DNA of 64,000 nt from Aestuariibius violaceus (GTDB taxonomy: Bacteria; Pseudomonadota; Alphaproteobacteria; Rhodobacterales; Rhodobacteraceae). Positions 1-7,969 of the stretch are shown here, piece after piece. The stretch covers positions 248,001 through 312,000 of the forward strand of contig NZ_JBFONT020000004.1 in NCBI RefSeq assembly GCF_040779325.2, read 5' to 3'. The notes beneath the pieces are model-generated. The model was not told the DNA's origin. It was given only the letters and a program-made list of their open reading frames with translations, and ran no database searches. The position numbers and the translations under genes are program-made. The stretch's first letter is position 1, and each line of letters begins with the position of its first letter.

Positions 1-327
1 ATGCAGCACGTGATAGGCGTTGTGCAGCCGCACGCCGTCCACATACGGCGCCCCGATCGCCAGCGCCGGCCCATCCGCGCACTCTGCCATCAGCCGGTCC
101 AGATGTTCGGCCGCGTCCAGCACAAAGGCCTGCTTCCGGATCAGGTCCTGCGGCTGGTAACCGGTCAGAAACATCTCTGGCAGCGCGACCAGGTCCACCC
201 CCCGCGCGCGTCCCTCGTCCCAGGCCGCGCGCGCCTTGGCCGCGTTGCCCGCCAGATCGCCCATCACCGGGTTGAGCTGCCCCAGCAGCACCCGGAAGCG
301 ATCGCCACTGATCCCCGATCCATCCAT
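1..327 (-). CDS. nadE: Glutamine-dependent NAD+ synthetase, N-terminal part (cut by window edge)
   Basis: The first 109 residues are visible; the gene continues beyond base 1. They read as the nitrilase-type glutaminase domain of a two-domain NAD+ synthetase: a start like RFRVLLGQLNPVMGDLAGNA, then the motif LPEMFLTGY, which holds the catalytic Glu of the Glu-Lys-Cys triad, then the segment PALAIGAPYVDGV. The enzyme amidates deamido-NAD+ with ammonia released from glutamine, the last step of NAD synthesis, in the cytoplasm. The Lys and Cys of the triad and the synthetase domain lie outside the window. The gene diverges from the MORN protein gene across about 115 bases. The call is firm for the domain. 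A free-standing carbon-nitrogen hydrolase cannot be excluded from this fragment alone. Confidence 0.85.
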   Translation of the reverse strand, partial: MDGSGISGDRFRVLLGQLNPVMGDLAGNAAKARAAWDEGRARGVDLVALPEMFLTGYQPQDLIRKQAFVLDAAEHLDRLMAECADGPALAIGAPYVDGVRLHNAYHVLH

Positions 328-443
328 GCCCTCCGATGTAGCAGACCCACAGCGACAGGAAAGCGCTGCGTTCACCGTTGCCCGCCGCCCGCCGCTCCTC
401 TACCGTTCGTCCCAGGGGCTCACCGGGGGAAAAGGACAGCCGT

Positions 444-2054
444 ATGATGGCAAGGCCGTATTTCGCGACGACAGCCGCGCTGGCGATCTTCGCTGCGACC
501 GCCGCACCGGCGCAGGAGACACCGGGCGCAGAGCCCGCCGCGCAGACCGTGCCGGAGCCCGATGGCGGCGTCATCACCAAGCAATACGAAGACGGCGGCG
601 TCTACGAAGGCACCTTCCGCGACGGCCGCCAGCACGGGCAGGGCACCTACCGCCTGCCCAACGGCTACGTCTATACAGGCGACTGGGTCGAGGGTGAGAT
701 CCGCGGCAACGGCATCGCCGAATTCCCCAACGGATCCGTCTACGAAGGCCAGTTCGCCGCCGGCAAGCCAGAAGGCATCGGCAAGATCACCTTCGCCGAT
801 GGCGGCACCTATGAAGGCCAGTGGACCGACGGCAAGATCACCGGCGAAGGCATCGCCGAATACGCCAACGGCGTGATCTACGAAGGCGGCTTCCTCAACG
901 CCGCCCATCACGGCACCGGCACGATGCGCGCGCCCTCGGGCTACGTCTATACCGGCGACTGGCTGAACGGCACCAAGGAGGGCAGCGGCACAATCACCTA
1001 TGCCGACGGCTCGACCTATGAGGGCGAACTCAAGGGCGACGAACGCAACGGGCAAGGCACCCTGACACTCCCCGACGGCTTCAGCTACACCGGCACCTTC
1101 GTCAGCGGCGAGATCGAGGGGCAAGGCACCCTCACCCAACCCAATGGTGACATCTACGAAGGCACGCTGACCGCCGGCAAGCGCGAGGGCGAGGGCCGCA
1201 TGACCTACGCCAACGGCGACGTCTACGAGGGCACGTTCTCGGGTGATCGCCGCCATGGCACCGGCACCTTCACCGGCGCCGACGGGTTCCGCTATACCGG
1301 CGACTGGGCCGAAGGCCGCATCGCGGGCGAAGGCGAGGCGACCTATCCCGACGGTTCGGTCTATGTCGGCACCTTCGCCGACGATGTGGCCCATGGCGAG
1401 GGCAAGATCACCTACGCCAACGGCGCCACCTACCAGGGCAACTGGGTCGAGGGCGTGATCGACGGCGAAGGCACCGCCACCTATGACGGCGGCATCGTCT
1501 ATACCGGCGGCTTCCGGGCCGCCCAGAACCACGGCTTCGGCGTCATGGTCTACCCCGACGGCTACCGCTACGAAGGCGAATGGTCCGAAGGCCAGCGCGA
1601 GGGGCAGGGTATCGCGACCTATGCCGACGGCACGGTCTACGAGGGCGACTTCCTCGCCGGGCGCCGCCACGGCCAGGGCACGATCACCATGCCCGGTGGC
1701 TTCACCTATACCGGCGACTGGCGCGACGGCGAGATGAGCGGCCAGGGCATCGCCACCTACGCCAACGGCGACGTCTACGAAGGCACGTTCGAAAACGGCC
1801 GCCGCTCGGGCGAAGGCACGATGCGCTTCGCCTCCGGAGAGGAGGCGACCGGCGAATGGACCGACGGCGTCCTCGCGACCTCAGCCAGCGCGGAAGGCGA
1901 GGAGGCGCCTGAGACGCCGACCCCCGCCGAAGCCCCGTCGGACGCGGCGGTGCCGGATGATCCCGCGCCCGAGACGGAGGCGGCTGACACCGAGGGATCG
2001 GAAGACGCGCCCCAGCCCGAGACCACCGAAGAGAGCGTCCCGGAAAGCAACTGA
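444..2054 (+). CDS. Exported MORN-repeat protein with 18 tandem repeats
   Basis: 536 residues. The chosen ATG follows a gggggaaaagga Shine-Dalgarno stretch and opens a clear Sec signal peptide (Met-Met-Ala-Arg, hydrophobic core, cleavage near APA-QE at residue 23). Residues 53-466 are 18 consecutive 23-residue MORN units of the form hYxGxahxxGxxxGxGxhxxxxGx, followed by a half unit. Residues 476-536 form an acidic Pro/Glu/Ala tail. MORN units build a beta-strand ladder; in eukaryotes they bind membranes or scaffold proteins. The bacterial exported forms have no assigned function. The protein is predicted to act in the periplasm or at the surface. No membrane anchor or lipobox is seen. The gene stands alone, divergent from nadE and convergent with the photolyase gene. 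Confidence 0.9.
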   Translation: MMARPYFATTAALAIFAATAAPAQETPGAEPAAQTVPEPDGGVITKQYEDGGVYEGTFRDGRQHGQGTYRLPNGYVYTGDWVEGEIRGNGIAEFPNGSVYEGQFAAGKPEGIGKITFADGGTYEGQWTDGKITGEGIAEYANGVIYEGGFLNAAHHGTGTMRAPSGYVYTGDWLNGTKEGSGTITYADGSTYEGELKGDERNGQGTLTLPDGFSYTGTFVSGEIEGQGTLTQPNGDIYEGTLTAGKREGEGRMTYANGDVYEGTFSGDRRHGTGTFTGADGFRYTGDWAEGRIAGEGEATYPDGSVYVGTFADDVAHGEGKITYANGATYQGNWVEGVIDGEGTATYDGGIVYTGGFRAAQNHGFGVMVYPDGYRYEGEWSEGQREGQGIATYADGTVYEGDFLAGRRHGQGTITMPGGFTYTGDWRDGEMSGQGIATYANGDVYEGTFENGRRSGEGTMRFASGEEATGEWTDGVLATSASAEGEEAPETPTPAEAPSDAAVPDDPAPETEAADTEGSEDAPQPETTEESVPESN

Positions 2055-2446
2055 ACGTGACCCGGCCGGGCGTATTCATCCGCGCCAGCCTCTGACGGCC
2101 CCTCATCGCTCCCTTGCGGGCGCTCTTCGGCCCCAGCGAGAAGCGCCCGCAAGGGAGCGCCGAGCCGCCATCCCCGGCGCTGCAACTCGACACTCCGCAC
2201 GTTGCGGCAACGGCTCCGTTACCGTCCGCGCCATGCAACACCCGCACTCATCAGTCGCAACCCGAGGACCCGCACCCGAACCCATAAGGTGTCACTTATC
2301 CGTCCCACCGACCGATACGTCGCGACTTATGGATCAACGCCGCCGCAACCAGCGCGACCGCGAAAAATCAAGGACTTAGCCAAAGCCCCGCAAAAACATG
2401 TCCGACAGAAAGCCGACCAAAAGCCGACGGAGTGCCGCCACCCCGA
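2055..2446. other. Intergenic region between convergent genes, carries repeat A copy 1
   Basis: About 390 bases without a credible gene between the MORN gene and the photolyase gene, which converge. Its main content is the palindromic dispersed element at 2091-2169, described separately. The remainder has no intrinsic terminator that I can recognise and no ORF with plausible codon use. Confidence 0.6.
2091..2169. repeat. Dispersed palindromic repeat A, copy 1
   Basis: A perfect 18-base inverted repeat, with left arm cgctcccttgcgggcgct at 2107-2124 and its exact reverse complement at 2142-2159, around a 17-base loop. The block from tctgacg (2091) to ccgagccgcc (2169) occurs again at 30808-30888 with few changes, some of which keep pairing as G-U. 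Both copies are intergenic. It resembles a REP-like element. A terminator role for the convergent genes here is possible, but no U-tract follows. Confidence 0.85.
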
Positions 2447-3970
2447 TCAGACCTCTTCCCCCGCCTCCATCCGCTTCAGCCACGCCTCGGCCTCGCTGCG
2501 GATGGTCTCTTTCTTCGCGTCATCCATCCGCGCCCAGGTCCGGGTCATGTTCCCCATCCGGGGATTGTCCTCGAAGGTCTCGAAATGGCGGTCGATGAAA
2601 TGCCAGTAGAGCAGGTTGAACGGGCACGCCCCCTCGCCCGTCTTCGTCGACACCGAATAATCGCAGCTTTTACAATAGTTTGACATCCGGTTGATGTAGG
2701 CGCCCGACGAGATATACGGCTTCGACCCAACGATCCCGCCATCGGCATACTGGCTCATCCCGATGACGTTCGGCGCCTCGACCCACTCATAGGCGTCGGC
2801 ATAGACCTCCAGATACCATTCATGCACCTGATGCGGGTCGATCCCGGCCAGCAGCGCGAAGTTCCCCGTCACCATCAGCCGCTGGATATGGTGGGCATAG
2901 GCCTCTCTCTGGGTCTGGCCGACCGCCTCGCTGATGCAATGCATCTTCGTCCGCCCGCCCCAGTAGAAGCCGGGCAAGTCCCTGTCATGCTTCAGGAAAT
3001 TCCGCCCCGTATAATCCGGCCCCTCAAGGAAATAGATCCCCCGCATATATTCCCGCCAGCCGATGATCTGCCGGATGAACCCCTCGACCGCGTTGATCGG
3101 CGCGTCACCGGCCTTGTAGGCGTCACGGGCCGCCTCGCAGACCTCCAGCGGCCCCAGCAGCCCCGCATTGATGTAGAGGCTCACGATCGAGTGCCACAGG
3201 AACGGCTCGCCCGTCATCATCGCGTCCTGATAATCGCCGAAACTGGGCAACGCGTGCTTGACGAACCGCGTCAGCTGCCGCCGCGCCTGCTCCTGATCGG
3301 TGGCGAACCAGAAGGGGCGCAGGTCGCCGAAATGGTTGCCGAAGCGCCGCTCGACCAGGTCCAGAACCTCTTCCACCACCTCATCCGGCGTGAACTGCAT
3401 CGGCCCCGAGAAATCGACGCCATCGGGTGGCGGCTTCCGGTTGTCGTGGTCGAAATTCCATTTCCCTTCAACCGGTTGGTCCCCGTCCATCAGCAGCCCG
3501 GTCTTCCGACGCATCTCGCGGTAGAACCACTCCATCCGCAGTTCCTTGCGGCCCTCTGCCCATTCCTCGAACTCCTTGTGGCTGGCGATGAACCGGTCGT
3601 CCTGGAACTGGTGCACGGGGATCGGCATATCCTCGAGGATCGAGATCAGCCGCCATTCCCCCGGCTCGGTCGCGATGACCTCCTTGGCGCCGAATTCGTC
3701 CGCCCGGCGCAGTAACTCCCCGTCAATGGATCCCGCGTTATCCTCGTCATCGAGCCGCGTATAGGCGACGCGCCAGCCGTCTTCTTCCAGGCGCTTCGCG
3801 AATTTCCGCATGGCCGCAAAAAGGAACGCGATCTTCTTGGGGTGATGCTTCACATAAGACGCCTCGTCAGCGACCTCCGCCATCACCACGACGTCAGCGG
3901 CCTTGTCGCCCTCGCGCAAAGCCGACAGGCTGGGGGTAAGTTGGTCGCCGAGGACAAGGATGAGCTTCAC
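2447..3970 (-). CDS. FeS-cluster bacterial cryptochrome/photolyase (PhrB/CryB type)
   Basis: 507 residues, the usual length of the deoxyribodipyrimidine photolyase-related (FeS-BCP) family, whose Agrobacterium member PhrB repairs (6-4) photoproducts and whose Rhodobacter member CryB also affects gene expression. The start MKLILVLGDQLTP is typical. Four cysteines match the [4Fe-4S] ligands of the family: C345 (in KMHCIS), C433 and C436 (YCKSC) and C449 (GACPF). The FAD-binding all-alpha domain fills the C-terminal half. The start is a GTG that overlaps the stop of the upstream SDR gene (GTGA), so the two are translationally coupled. Whether it acts mainly in repair or in light signalling cannot be told from sequence. 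Confidence 0.93.
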   Translation of the reverse strand: MKLILVLGDQLTPSLSALREGDKAADVVVMAEVADEASYVKHHPKKIAFLFAAMRKFAKRLEEDGWRVAYTRLDDEDNAGSIDGELLRRADEFGAKEVIATEPGEWRLISILEDMPIPVHQFQDDRFIASHKEFEEWAEGRKELRMEWFYREMRRKTGLLMDGDQPVEGKWNFDHDNRKPPPDGVDFSGPMQFTPDEVVEEVLDLVERRFGNHFGDLRPFWFATDQEQARRQLTRFVKHALPSFGDYQDAMMTGEPFLWHSIVSLYINAGLLGPLEVCEAARDAYKAGDAPINAVEGFIRQIIGWREYMRGIYFLEGPDYTGRNFLKHDRDLPGFYWGGRTKMHCISEAVGQTQREAYAHHIQRLMVTGNFALLAGIDPHQVHEWYLEVYADAYEWVEAPNVIGMSQYADGGIVGSKPYISSGAYINRMSNYCKSCDYSVSTKTGEGACPFNLLYWHFIDRHFETFEDNPRMGNMTRTWARMDDAKKETIRSEAEAWLKRMEAGEEV

Positions 3971-4632
3971 CAGGGGATCTCCTCCCCCGCGTAATCGTAA
4001 AAGCCGCCCGAGCGCTCCGGTAACGCTTCGTTAACCACTCTTAACAGATTCTGAGCGGCCTCCGCCGCCGACACCGTCTTGTGGCGCCCCGCATATTTCG
4101 CGGTGAACGCCGTCTCCACCGTGCCCGGATGCAGCGCCAGACAGATCGCGTCCTTGTGGGTCCGGGCCATCTCGATCGCCGCCCCGTGCAGGATCTGGTT
4201 CAGCGCCGCCTTCGCCGCCCGATAGGCGTGCCACCCGCCGATCTTGTTGTCCCCGATCGACCCCACCCGGGCCGAAAGCGCCGCAAAGACCGACCACCCC
4301 TCCTTCGGCAAAAGCCGCAGGGAATGCTTCAGCACCAGCGCAGGGCCGATCGCGTTCACCGCGAACTGATCGGCGAACCCGTTGTAAGTCACCGACGCGA
4401 AAGCCTTTTCCGGCTCGTGCCCGTTCACGACCAGCGCGCCCGTCGCCACGAAGATCAGATCGAACGGCCCCTCCAGCGCGCCCAGAACCCGCTCCACCGA
4501 CGCCTCATCCGTGACGTCCAGCCCGTCGCCCGACCGCGACAGACCCGTCACCTCGGCCCCCTGCCGCGCCGCCTCTGCCGCGATGGCAGAGCCGATGCCG
4601 CCCGACGCCCCGATCACCAAAACCCGTTCCAT
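3967..4632 (-). CDS. Short-chain dehydrogenase/reductase (CsgA-like)
   Basis: 221 residues from the ATG that begins MERVLVIGASGGIGSA; an in-frame extension of 12 residues upstream lacks SDR character and was left out. The Rossmann glycine motif is GASGGIG near residue 8. The active-site YxxxK is in WHAYRAAKAAL, preceded by a Ser-rich strand (ALSARVGSI). The C-terminal PGTVETAF is typical of classical SDRs. It probably reduces or oxidises a small carbonyl or alcohol with NAD(P)H; the substrate is unknown. It is the first gene of a two-gene unit with the photolyase, overlapping at GTGA, and diverges from the leu leader. Confidence 0.85.
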   Translation of the reverse strand: MERVLVIGASGGIGSAIAAEAARQGAEVTGLSRSGDGLDVTDEASVERVLGALEGPFDLIFVATGALVVNGHEPEKAFASVTYNGFADQFAVNAIGPALVLKHSLRLLPKEGWSVFAALSARVGSIGDNKIGGWHAYRAAKAALNQILHGAAIEMARTHKDAICLALHPGTVETAFTAKYAGRHKTVSAAEAAQNLLRVVNEALPERSGGFYDYAGEEIPW

Positions 4633-4708
4633 GATGGGCCGAGCTAGCCCGTCCCGGCGAAAGTCCAAGCCCGCGAAATTCGTGACTTCCCAGCCGCAAA
4701 ACCCGCGA

Positions 4709-4714
4709 TATACT
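4709..4714 (+). promoter_or_regulatory. Candidate -10 box for the leu leader transcript
   Basis: TATACT lies 7 bases before the ATG of the leader peptide. If it is the -10, transcription would start at or next to the ATG, giving a leaderless leader-peptide mRNA as known for the trp leader of Sinorhizobium. No good -35 is visible at normal spacing. Confidence 0.4.
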
Positions 4715-4721
4715 GCGCATC

Positions 4722-4787
4722 ATGACGACGCAGCCTCATATCCCGGCCCGCCTGCTGCGCGCCCTCCTTCTTCTTAGCCGCCTCTGA
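4722..4787 (+). CDS. leuL: Leucine-rich leader peptide of the cupin-leuA unit
   Basis: A 21-codon ORF, MTTQPHIPARLLRALLLLSRL. Seven of the last eleven residues are leucine, including the run CTC CTT CTT CTT. It sits 73 bases before the cupin gene and about 440 before leuA. Leucine-rich leaders ahead of leu genes are a known attenuation device in proteobacteria. A ribosome that pauses at the Leu codons when charged tRNA-Leu is scarce changes the folding of the RNA downstream. The ORF is too short for ordinary gene finders. The pairing partners are given in the next entry. Confidence 0.8.
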   Translation: MTTQPHIPARLLRALLLLSRL

Positions 4788-4851
4788 GCGTGCCTTTCGG
4801 CGCGACCGCTCAGGGGGGATCAGCGCCGGATCAAAGCTAAGACGCAGAAGG
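4766..4851 (+). promoter_or_regulatory. Leucine attenuator: Leu codons pair with the cupin ribosome-binding site
   Basis: Two nested structures are visible. The inner hairpin pairs 4781-4790 with 4807-4816 (10 bp, one G-U) and overlaps the leader stop codon. The outer helix pairs leader bases 4772-4778 (TCTTAGC) with 4836-4842 (GCTAAGA), and 4766-4771 (CCTTCT) with 4846-4851 (AGAAGG), with a 3-base bulge. AGAAGG is the Shine-Dalgarno of the cupin gene, so the fold would hide it. No U-run follows the inner hairpin, so translational rather than transcriptional attenuation is inferred. A ribosome stalled on the Leu codons would free the site. Confidence 0.6.
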
Positions 4852-4860
4852 ACACACAAG

Positions 4861-5217
4861 ATGAAAGCGATAAACCTGGCTGAAAAGCTGGCGCAATTCG
4901 ACTCCCACTGGGATCCGAAGGTCGTCGCCGACTACAATACCAACGACGTTATGGTGGTGAAATTCCAAGGGGAATTCCCGCTGCACAAACATGACGACAC
5001 CGACGATTTCTTCCTCGTCCTCGATGGCGAGATGACGATGGACTACGAGGGCGCCGATCCCGTCACGGTCGGCGCGGGAGAGCTGGTCGTCGTGCCTGCA
5101 GGCCAGGTGCATCGGCCACGGGCAGAGCAGGAGTGCAAGGTCCTGCTGATCGAGCCCAAGGGCGAAGCCAACACCGGTGACAGCGGGCAACCCGCCGCAC
5201 CCAAAGACCGTATCTGA
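4861..5217 (+). CDS. Small single-domain cupin protein
   Basis: 118 residues. One beta-barrel cupin domain with motif 1 GEFPLHKHDDTDDFFLVLDG (metal ligands probably H42, H44, E or D near 48) and motif 2 ending in PAGQVHRP (H84). Such small cupins bind a metal ion and may be isomerases, dioxygenases or sensors; no substrate can be read from the sequence. It is placed between the leucine leader and leuA, 12 bases before leuA, so it should be co-transcribed and under the same leucine control. That position hints at a link to leucine or branched-chain acid metabolism, but this is inference. The Shine-Dalgarno is AGAAGG, 9 bases before the ATG. Confidence 0.85.
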   Translation: MKAINLAEKLAQFDSHWDPKVVADYNTNDVMVVKFQGEFPLHKHDDTDDFFLVLDGEMTMDYEGADPVTVGAGELVVVPAGQVHRPRAEQECKVLLIEPKGEANTGDSGQPAAPKDRI

Positions 5218-5229
5218 GGGGGACGAAAG

Positions 5230-6798
5230 ATGACCGATACCAAAGACCGCGTCCTGATCTTCGACACCACCCTGCGCGACGGCGAACAAAGCCCCGGCGC
5301 CACGATGAGCCATGCGGAAAAGCTCGAGATTGCGGGGCTTCTGGACGAGATGGGCGTCGACATCATCGAGGCCGGCTTTCCCATCGCCTCGGAAGGGGAT
5401 TTCCAGGCCGTCAGCGAGATCGGGAAGAACGCCAAGAACGCCGTGATCTGCGGCCTTGCGCGGGCCAACCTCAAGGATATCGACCGCTGTTGGGAGGCCG
5501 TGCAGCACGCGAAAAAGCCGCGTATTCATACGTTTATCGGCACCTCGCCGCTCCACCGCGCGATCCCGAACCTGGATCAGGACCAGATGGCGGACCTGAT
5601 CCACCAGACCGTCACCCATGCCCGCAATCTCTGCGACAACGTCCAATGGTCGCCGATGGATGCGACAAGAACGGAAGAGGATTACCTCAAGCGCGTCGTG
5701 GAAATCGCGATCAAGGCGGGTGCGACCACGATCAACATCCCCGATACGGTCGGCTACACCGCACCTGTGGAATCGGCCGACCTGATCCGGATGCTGATCC
5801 GCGAGGTTCCGGGCGCGGACGAGATCATCTTTGCGACCCACTGCCACAACGACCTTGGCATGGCGACGGCGAATTCTCTTGCCGCCGTCGAAGGCGGGGC
5901 CCGCCAGATCGAGTGCACGATCAACGGGTTAGGCGAACGCGCGGGCAACACGGCCCTCGAAGAGGTCGTGATGGCCATGAAGGTCCGCGGTGACATCATG
6001 CCGTTCGAGACGGGCATCGACACGACAAAGATCATGCATATCTCGCGTCGGGTCGCCGCCGTGTCGGGCTTTGCCGTCCAGTTCAACAAGGCCATCGTCG
6101 GCAAGAACGCCTTCGCCCATGAAAGCGGGATCCACCAGGACGGCATGCTCAAGAACGCCGAGACGTTCGAGATCATGCGGCCTGAGGATGTGGGCCTGTC
6201 CGAAACGTCGCTCGTGATGGGCAAGCATTCGGGCCGCGCCGCGCTGCGGTCAAAGCTCAAGGATCTGGGCTTCGATCTGGCCGACAACCAGCTGCAGGAC
6301 GTCTTCGTCCGCTTCAAGGCGCTCGCCGATCGCAAGAAGGAAGTCTACGACGAAGACCTGATCGCGCTGGTTTCCGAACAGACGGCGGACGGGCAGGAGA
6401 CGCTGCAACTCAAGAGCCTCGAGGTCCGCTGCGGCACCGAAGGGCCCCAGCGCGCCAAGCTGACCCTGATCCGCGAGGGCGAGGAGAAAAGCGTCGAGGA
6501 AACCGGCGACGGCCCCATCGACGCGCTCTTCAACGCGATCAAGGCGGTCTATCCCCATGGCGGGCGCCTGCAGCTCTATCAGGTCCACGCCGTGACCGGC
6601 GGCACCGACGCCCAAGGCACCGTCACCGTACGGCTTGAGGAGGACGGGCGCATCGCCACCGGCCAGGCCAGCGACACCGATACCGTCGTCGCCTCGGCCA
6701 AGGCCTATATCAACGCGCTCAACCGCCTGATCGTCCGCCGGCAAAGCGCCAATCCCGGCGCCGATCTCAAGACGGTGGGCTATCGCGACGTGGGGTGA
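5230..6798 (+). CDS. leuA: 2-isopropylmalate synthase
   Basis: 522 residues, full length. It condenses acetyl-CoA with 2-oxoisovalerate, the first committed step of leucine synthesis, in the cytoplasm. The signature DTTLRDGEQSPGA lies near residues 12-24 and the metal-binding HCHNDLGMATANS near 203-215. GGARQIECTINGLGERAGN follows. The C-terminal LeuA regulatory domain, which binds leucine for feedback inhibition, is present from about residue 390. The shorter lineage that lacks this domain is thereby excluded. Shine-Dalgarno gaggggga precedes the ATG. It is second in the leader-cupin-leuA unit and ends 18 bases from the convergent TupA-like gene. Confidence 0.97.
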   Translation: MTDTKDRVLIFDTTLRDGEQSPGATMSHAEKLEIAGLLDEMGVDIIEAGFPIASEGDFQAVSEIGKNAKNAVICGLARANLKDIDRCWEAVQHAKKPRIHTFIGTSPLHRAIPNLDQDQMADLIHQTVTHARNLCDNVQWSPMDATRTEEDYLKRVVEIAIKAGATTINIPDTVGYTAPVESADLIRMLIREVPGADEIIFATHCHNDLGMATANSLAAVEGGARQIECTINGLGERAGNTALEEVVMAMKVRGDIMPFETGIDTTKIMHISRRVAAVSGFAVQFNKAIVGKNAFAHESGIHQDGMLKNAETFEIMRPEDVGLSETSLVMGKHSGRAALRSKLKDLGFDLADNQLQDVFVRFKALADRKKEVYDEDLIALVSEQTADGQETLQLKSLEVRCGTEGPQRAKLTLIREGEEKSVEETGDGPIDALFNAIKAVYPHGGRLQLYQVHAVTGGTDAQGTVTVRLEEDGRIATGQASDTDTVVASAKAYINALNRLIVRRQSANPGADLKTVGYRDVG

Positions 6799-6837
6799 CC
6801 GGCCAGCGGCGGGGGCTCAGGCCTCCGCCGCCCGGTC
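6797..6837. terminator. Candidate bidirectional hairpin between leuA and the TupA-like gene
   Basis: Outer arms gaccgg (6797-6802) and ccggtc (6832-6837) enclose an inner stem cggcgg (6807-6812) with ccgccg (6825-6830). The structure spans the 3' ends of two convergent genes. No U-run follows on either strand, so its role as an intrinsic terminator is uncertain. Confidence 0.4.
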
Positions 6838-7872
6838 AAGGATCAGCCGCAGGCGCCAAGCGTAAAGGCGGCGCCAGCCCGTCTGCGGCGTCGTCAGGAA
6901 CCAGGACGTCCGGATATCCCACGCCTTGGAAACCCGGCTCTCCGGATCCTCGCCAGCGAGCGTGATGAAGCCCCCTTGATTGTAGACCGTCAGCTCGCTC
7001 AACCAGATCGCGCTGCCATCGGTCAGAAAATCCACCCGCATGTGGTCGAACCGCTCCCCAATCTCGCGCGCGATCTCCAGCATGCGGTCCCACGTTCCGG
7101 GCAGCGGCTTGTCCGACACCCCGTTGCAAACGCTGGGCGCGCGTTCCGACAGCACAAGCCCGTCACCGTCCGGAGCCGGGTCATAGACCTGGCCCAGCTT
7201 GGTGCCGAACAGATCCACCGTCCGCACGACCCGCCCGATCCAGGATCCCATCGTGAGGGCCCGAACCACATCGACATCCGCAAAGGTACCTCCCACCCGC
7301 TCTTCAATGAAAAGACGGCGGTCGATCCCGAAATAGCCCCATTCATGGGTCTTCCTCCCGTAATCGAGCGCCAGCCATTCCGGCCCCAGATCGCGCAGCT
7401 TTGCCCCGGCATCCGCCTCGTTCTCGATGAACAGGTTCGTCCCGCTTCCGTGATTGGCCTTCGCGACGAAGCGCCCGATCAAAAGCTCTGACGGGATCTC
7501 CGCCGCCTCCCGCCCGACCCAGTGGACCTTCGGCAGGGCAACGTCGATCCCCTCCGCCGCGATCCAAGTCCGCAATTCCAGCTTGTCGGAAATGATCGGG
7601 AAACGCGGATCGTGGTCGAAGATCTTGCGCCACAGGAACTTGTCATCCGCGGAAAGGGGAACGGCGAGCGAAAACTTGCCGTTCAACCCCTTGGCACGCT
7701 TGATCCGCCGCTTCACAAGGCCCCTAAACGACCGCCGCATATAGAGTTCCACCGCCCGCACGAGCAGCCGGTCCAGCAAGCTCAGCCTCATTCCTCGGGG
7801 CACCTTCCGCACCAACTCGACCCCGCGGCGTATAGGGGATGCAGCGTCAGATCGGCAACAGGCCCAGATCAT
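6817..7872 (-). CDS. TupA-like ATP-grasp protein (polysaccharide or peptide ligation)
   Basis: 351 residues from the ATG at 7872, which follows AAAGGCGA; an upstream TTG or a later ATG (MRLSLLDRL) are alternatives. The middle part matches the ATP-grasp TupA family: SDKLELRTWIAAEGID, then LPKVHWVGREAAEIP, then the nucleotide-loop segment FVAKANHGSGTNLFI, and the late metal-binding segment MRVDFLTDGSAIWLSELTVYNQGG. TupA was named from teichuronopeptide synthesis; family members are thought to form amide bonds on surface polymers. No export signal is seen, so it should be cytoplasmic. The gene stands alone, convergent with leuA and divergent from mreB. Its partner polymer is unknown; polysaccharide genes lie elsewhere in the window. 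Confidence 0.7.
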   Translation of the reverse strand: MIWACCRSDAASPIRRGVELVRKVPRGMRLSLLDRLLVRAVELYMRRSFRGLVKRRIKRAKGLNGKFSLAVPLSADDKFLWRKIFDHDPRFPIISDKLELRTWIAAEGIDVALPKVHWVGREAAEIPSELLIGRFVAKANHGSGTNLFIENEADAGAKLRDLGPEWLALDYGRKTHEWGYFGIDRRLFIEERVGGTFADVDVVRALTMGSWIGRVVRTVDLFGTKLGQVYDPAPDGDGLVLSERAPSVCNGVSDKPLPGTWDRMLEIAREIGERFDHMRVDFLTDGSAIWLSELTVYNQGGFITLAGEDPESRVSKAWDIRTSWFLTTPQTGWRRLYAWRLRLILDRAAEA

Positions 7873-7885
7873 GTGGATTTCGCCT

Positions 7886-7913
7886 TTCAACCAACAAGGC
7901 GCCCCCCTATAAG
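7886..7913 (+). promoter_or_regulatory. Candidate promoter of the mre operon
   Basis: TTCAAC at 7886-7891, a 16-base spacer and TATAAG at 7908-7913 lie in the 97-base divergent region before mreB. The start of transcription would be about 50 bases before the mreB ATG. This is a reading of consensus only. Confidence 0.35.
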
Positions 7914-7969
7914 ATTGCGCGTTATACGATCAGGCGCGGCTTCAATGCGCCGGACTGTTAGGGGCGAAG

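Noticed and set aside
600..1850. Regular 69-base periodicity, at first sight a tandem or CRISPR-like array
   Set aside because: The period equals 23 codons and encodes MORN units; there are no spacers or identical repeats.
4781..4830. Classical transcription attenuator (rho-independent terminator) after leuL
   Set aside because: The hairpin is not followed by a U-run; the pairing with the cupin Shine-Dalgarno gives a better account.
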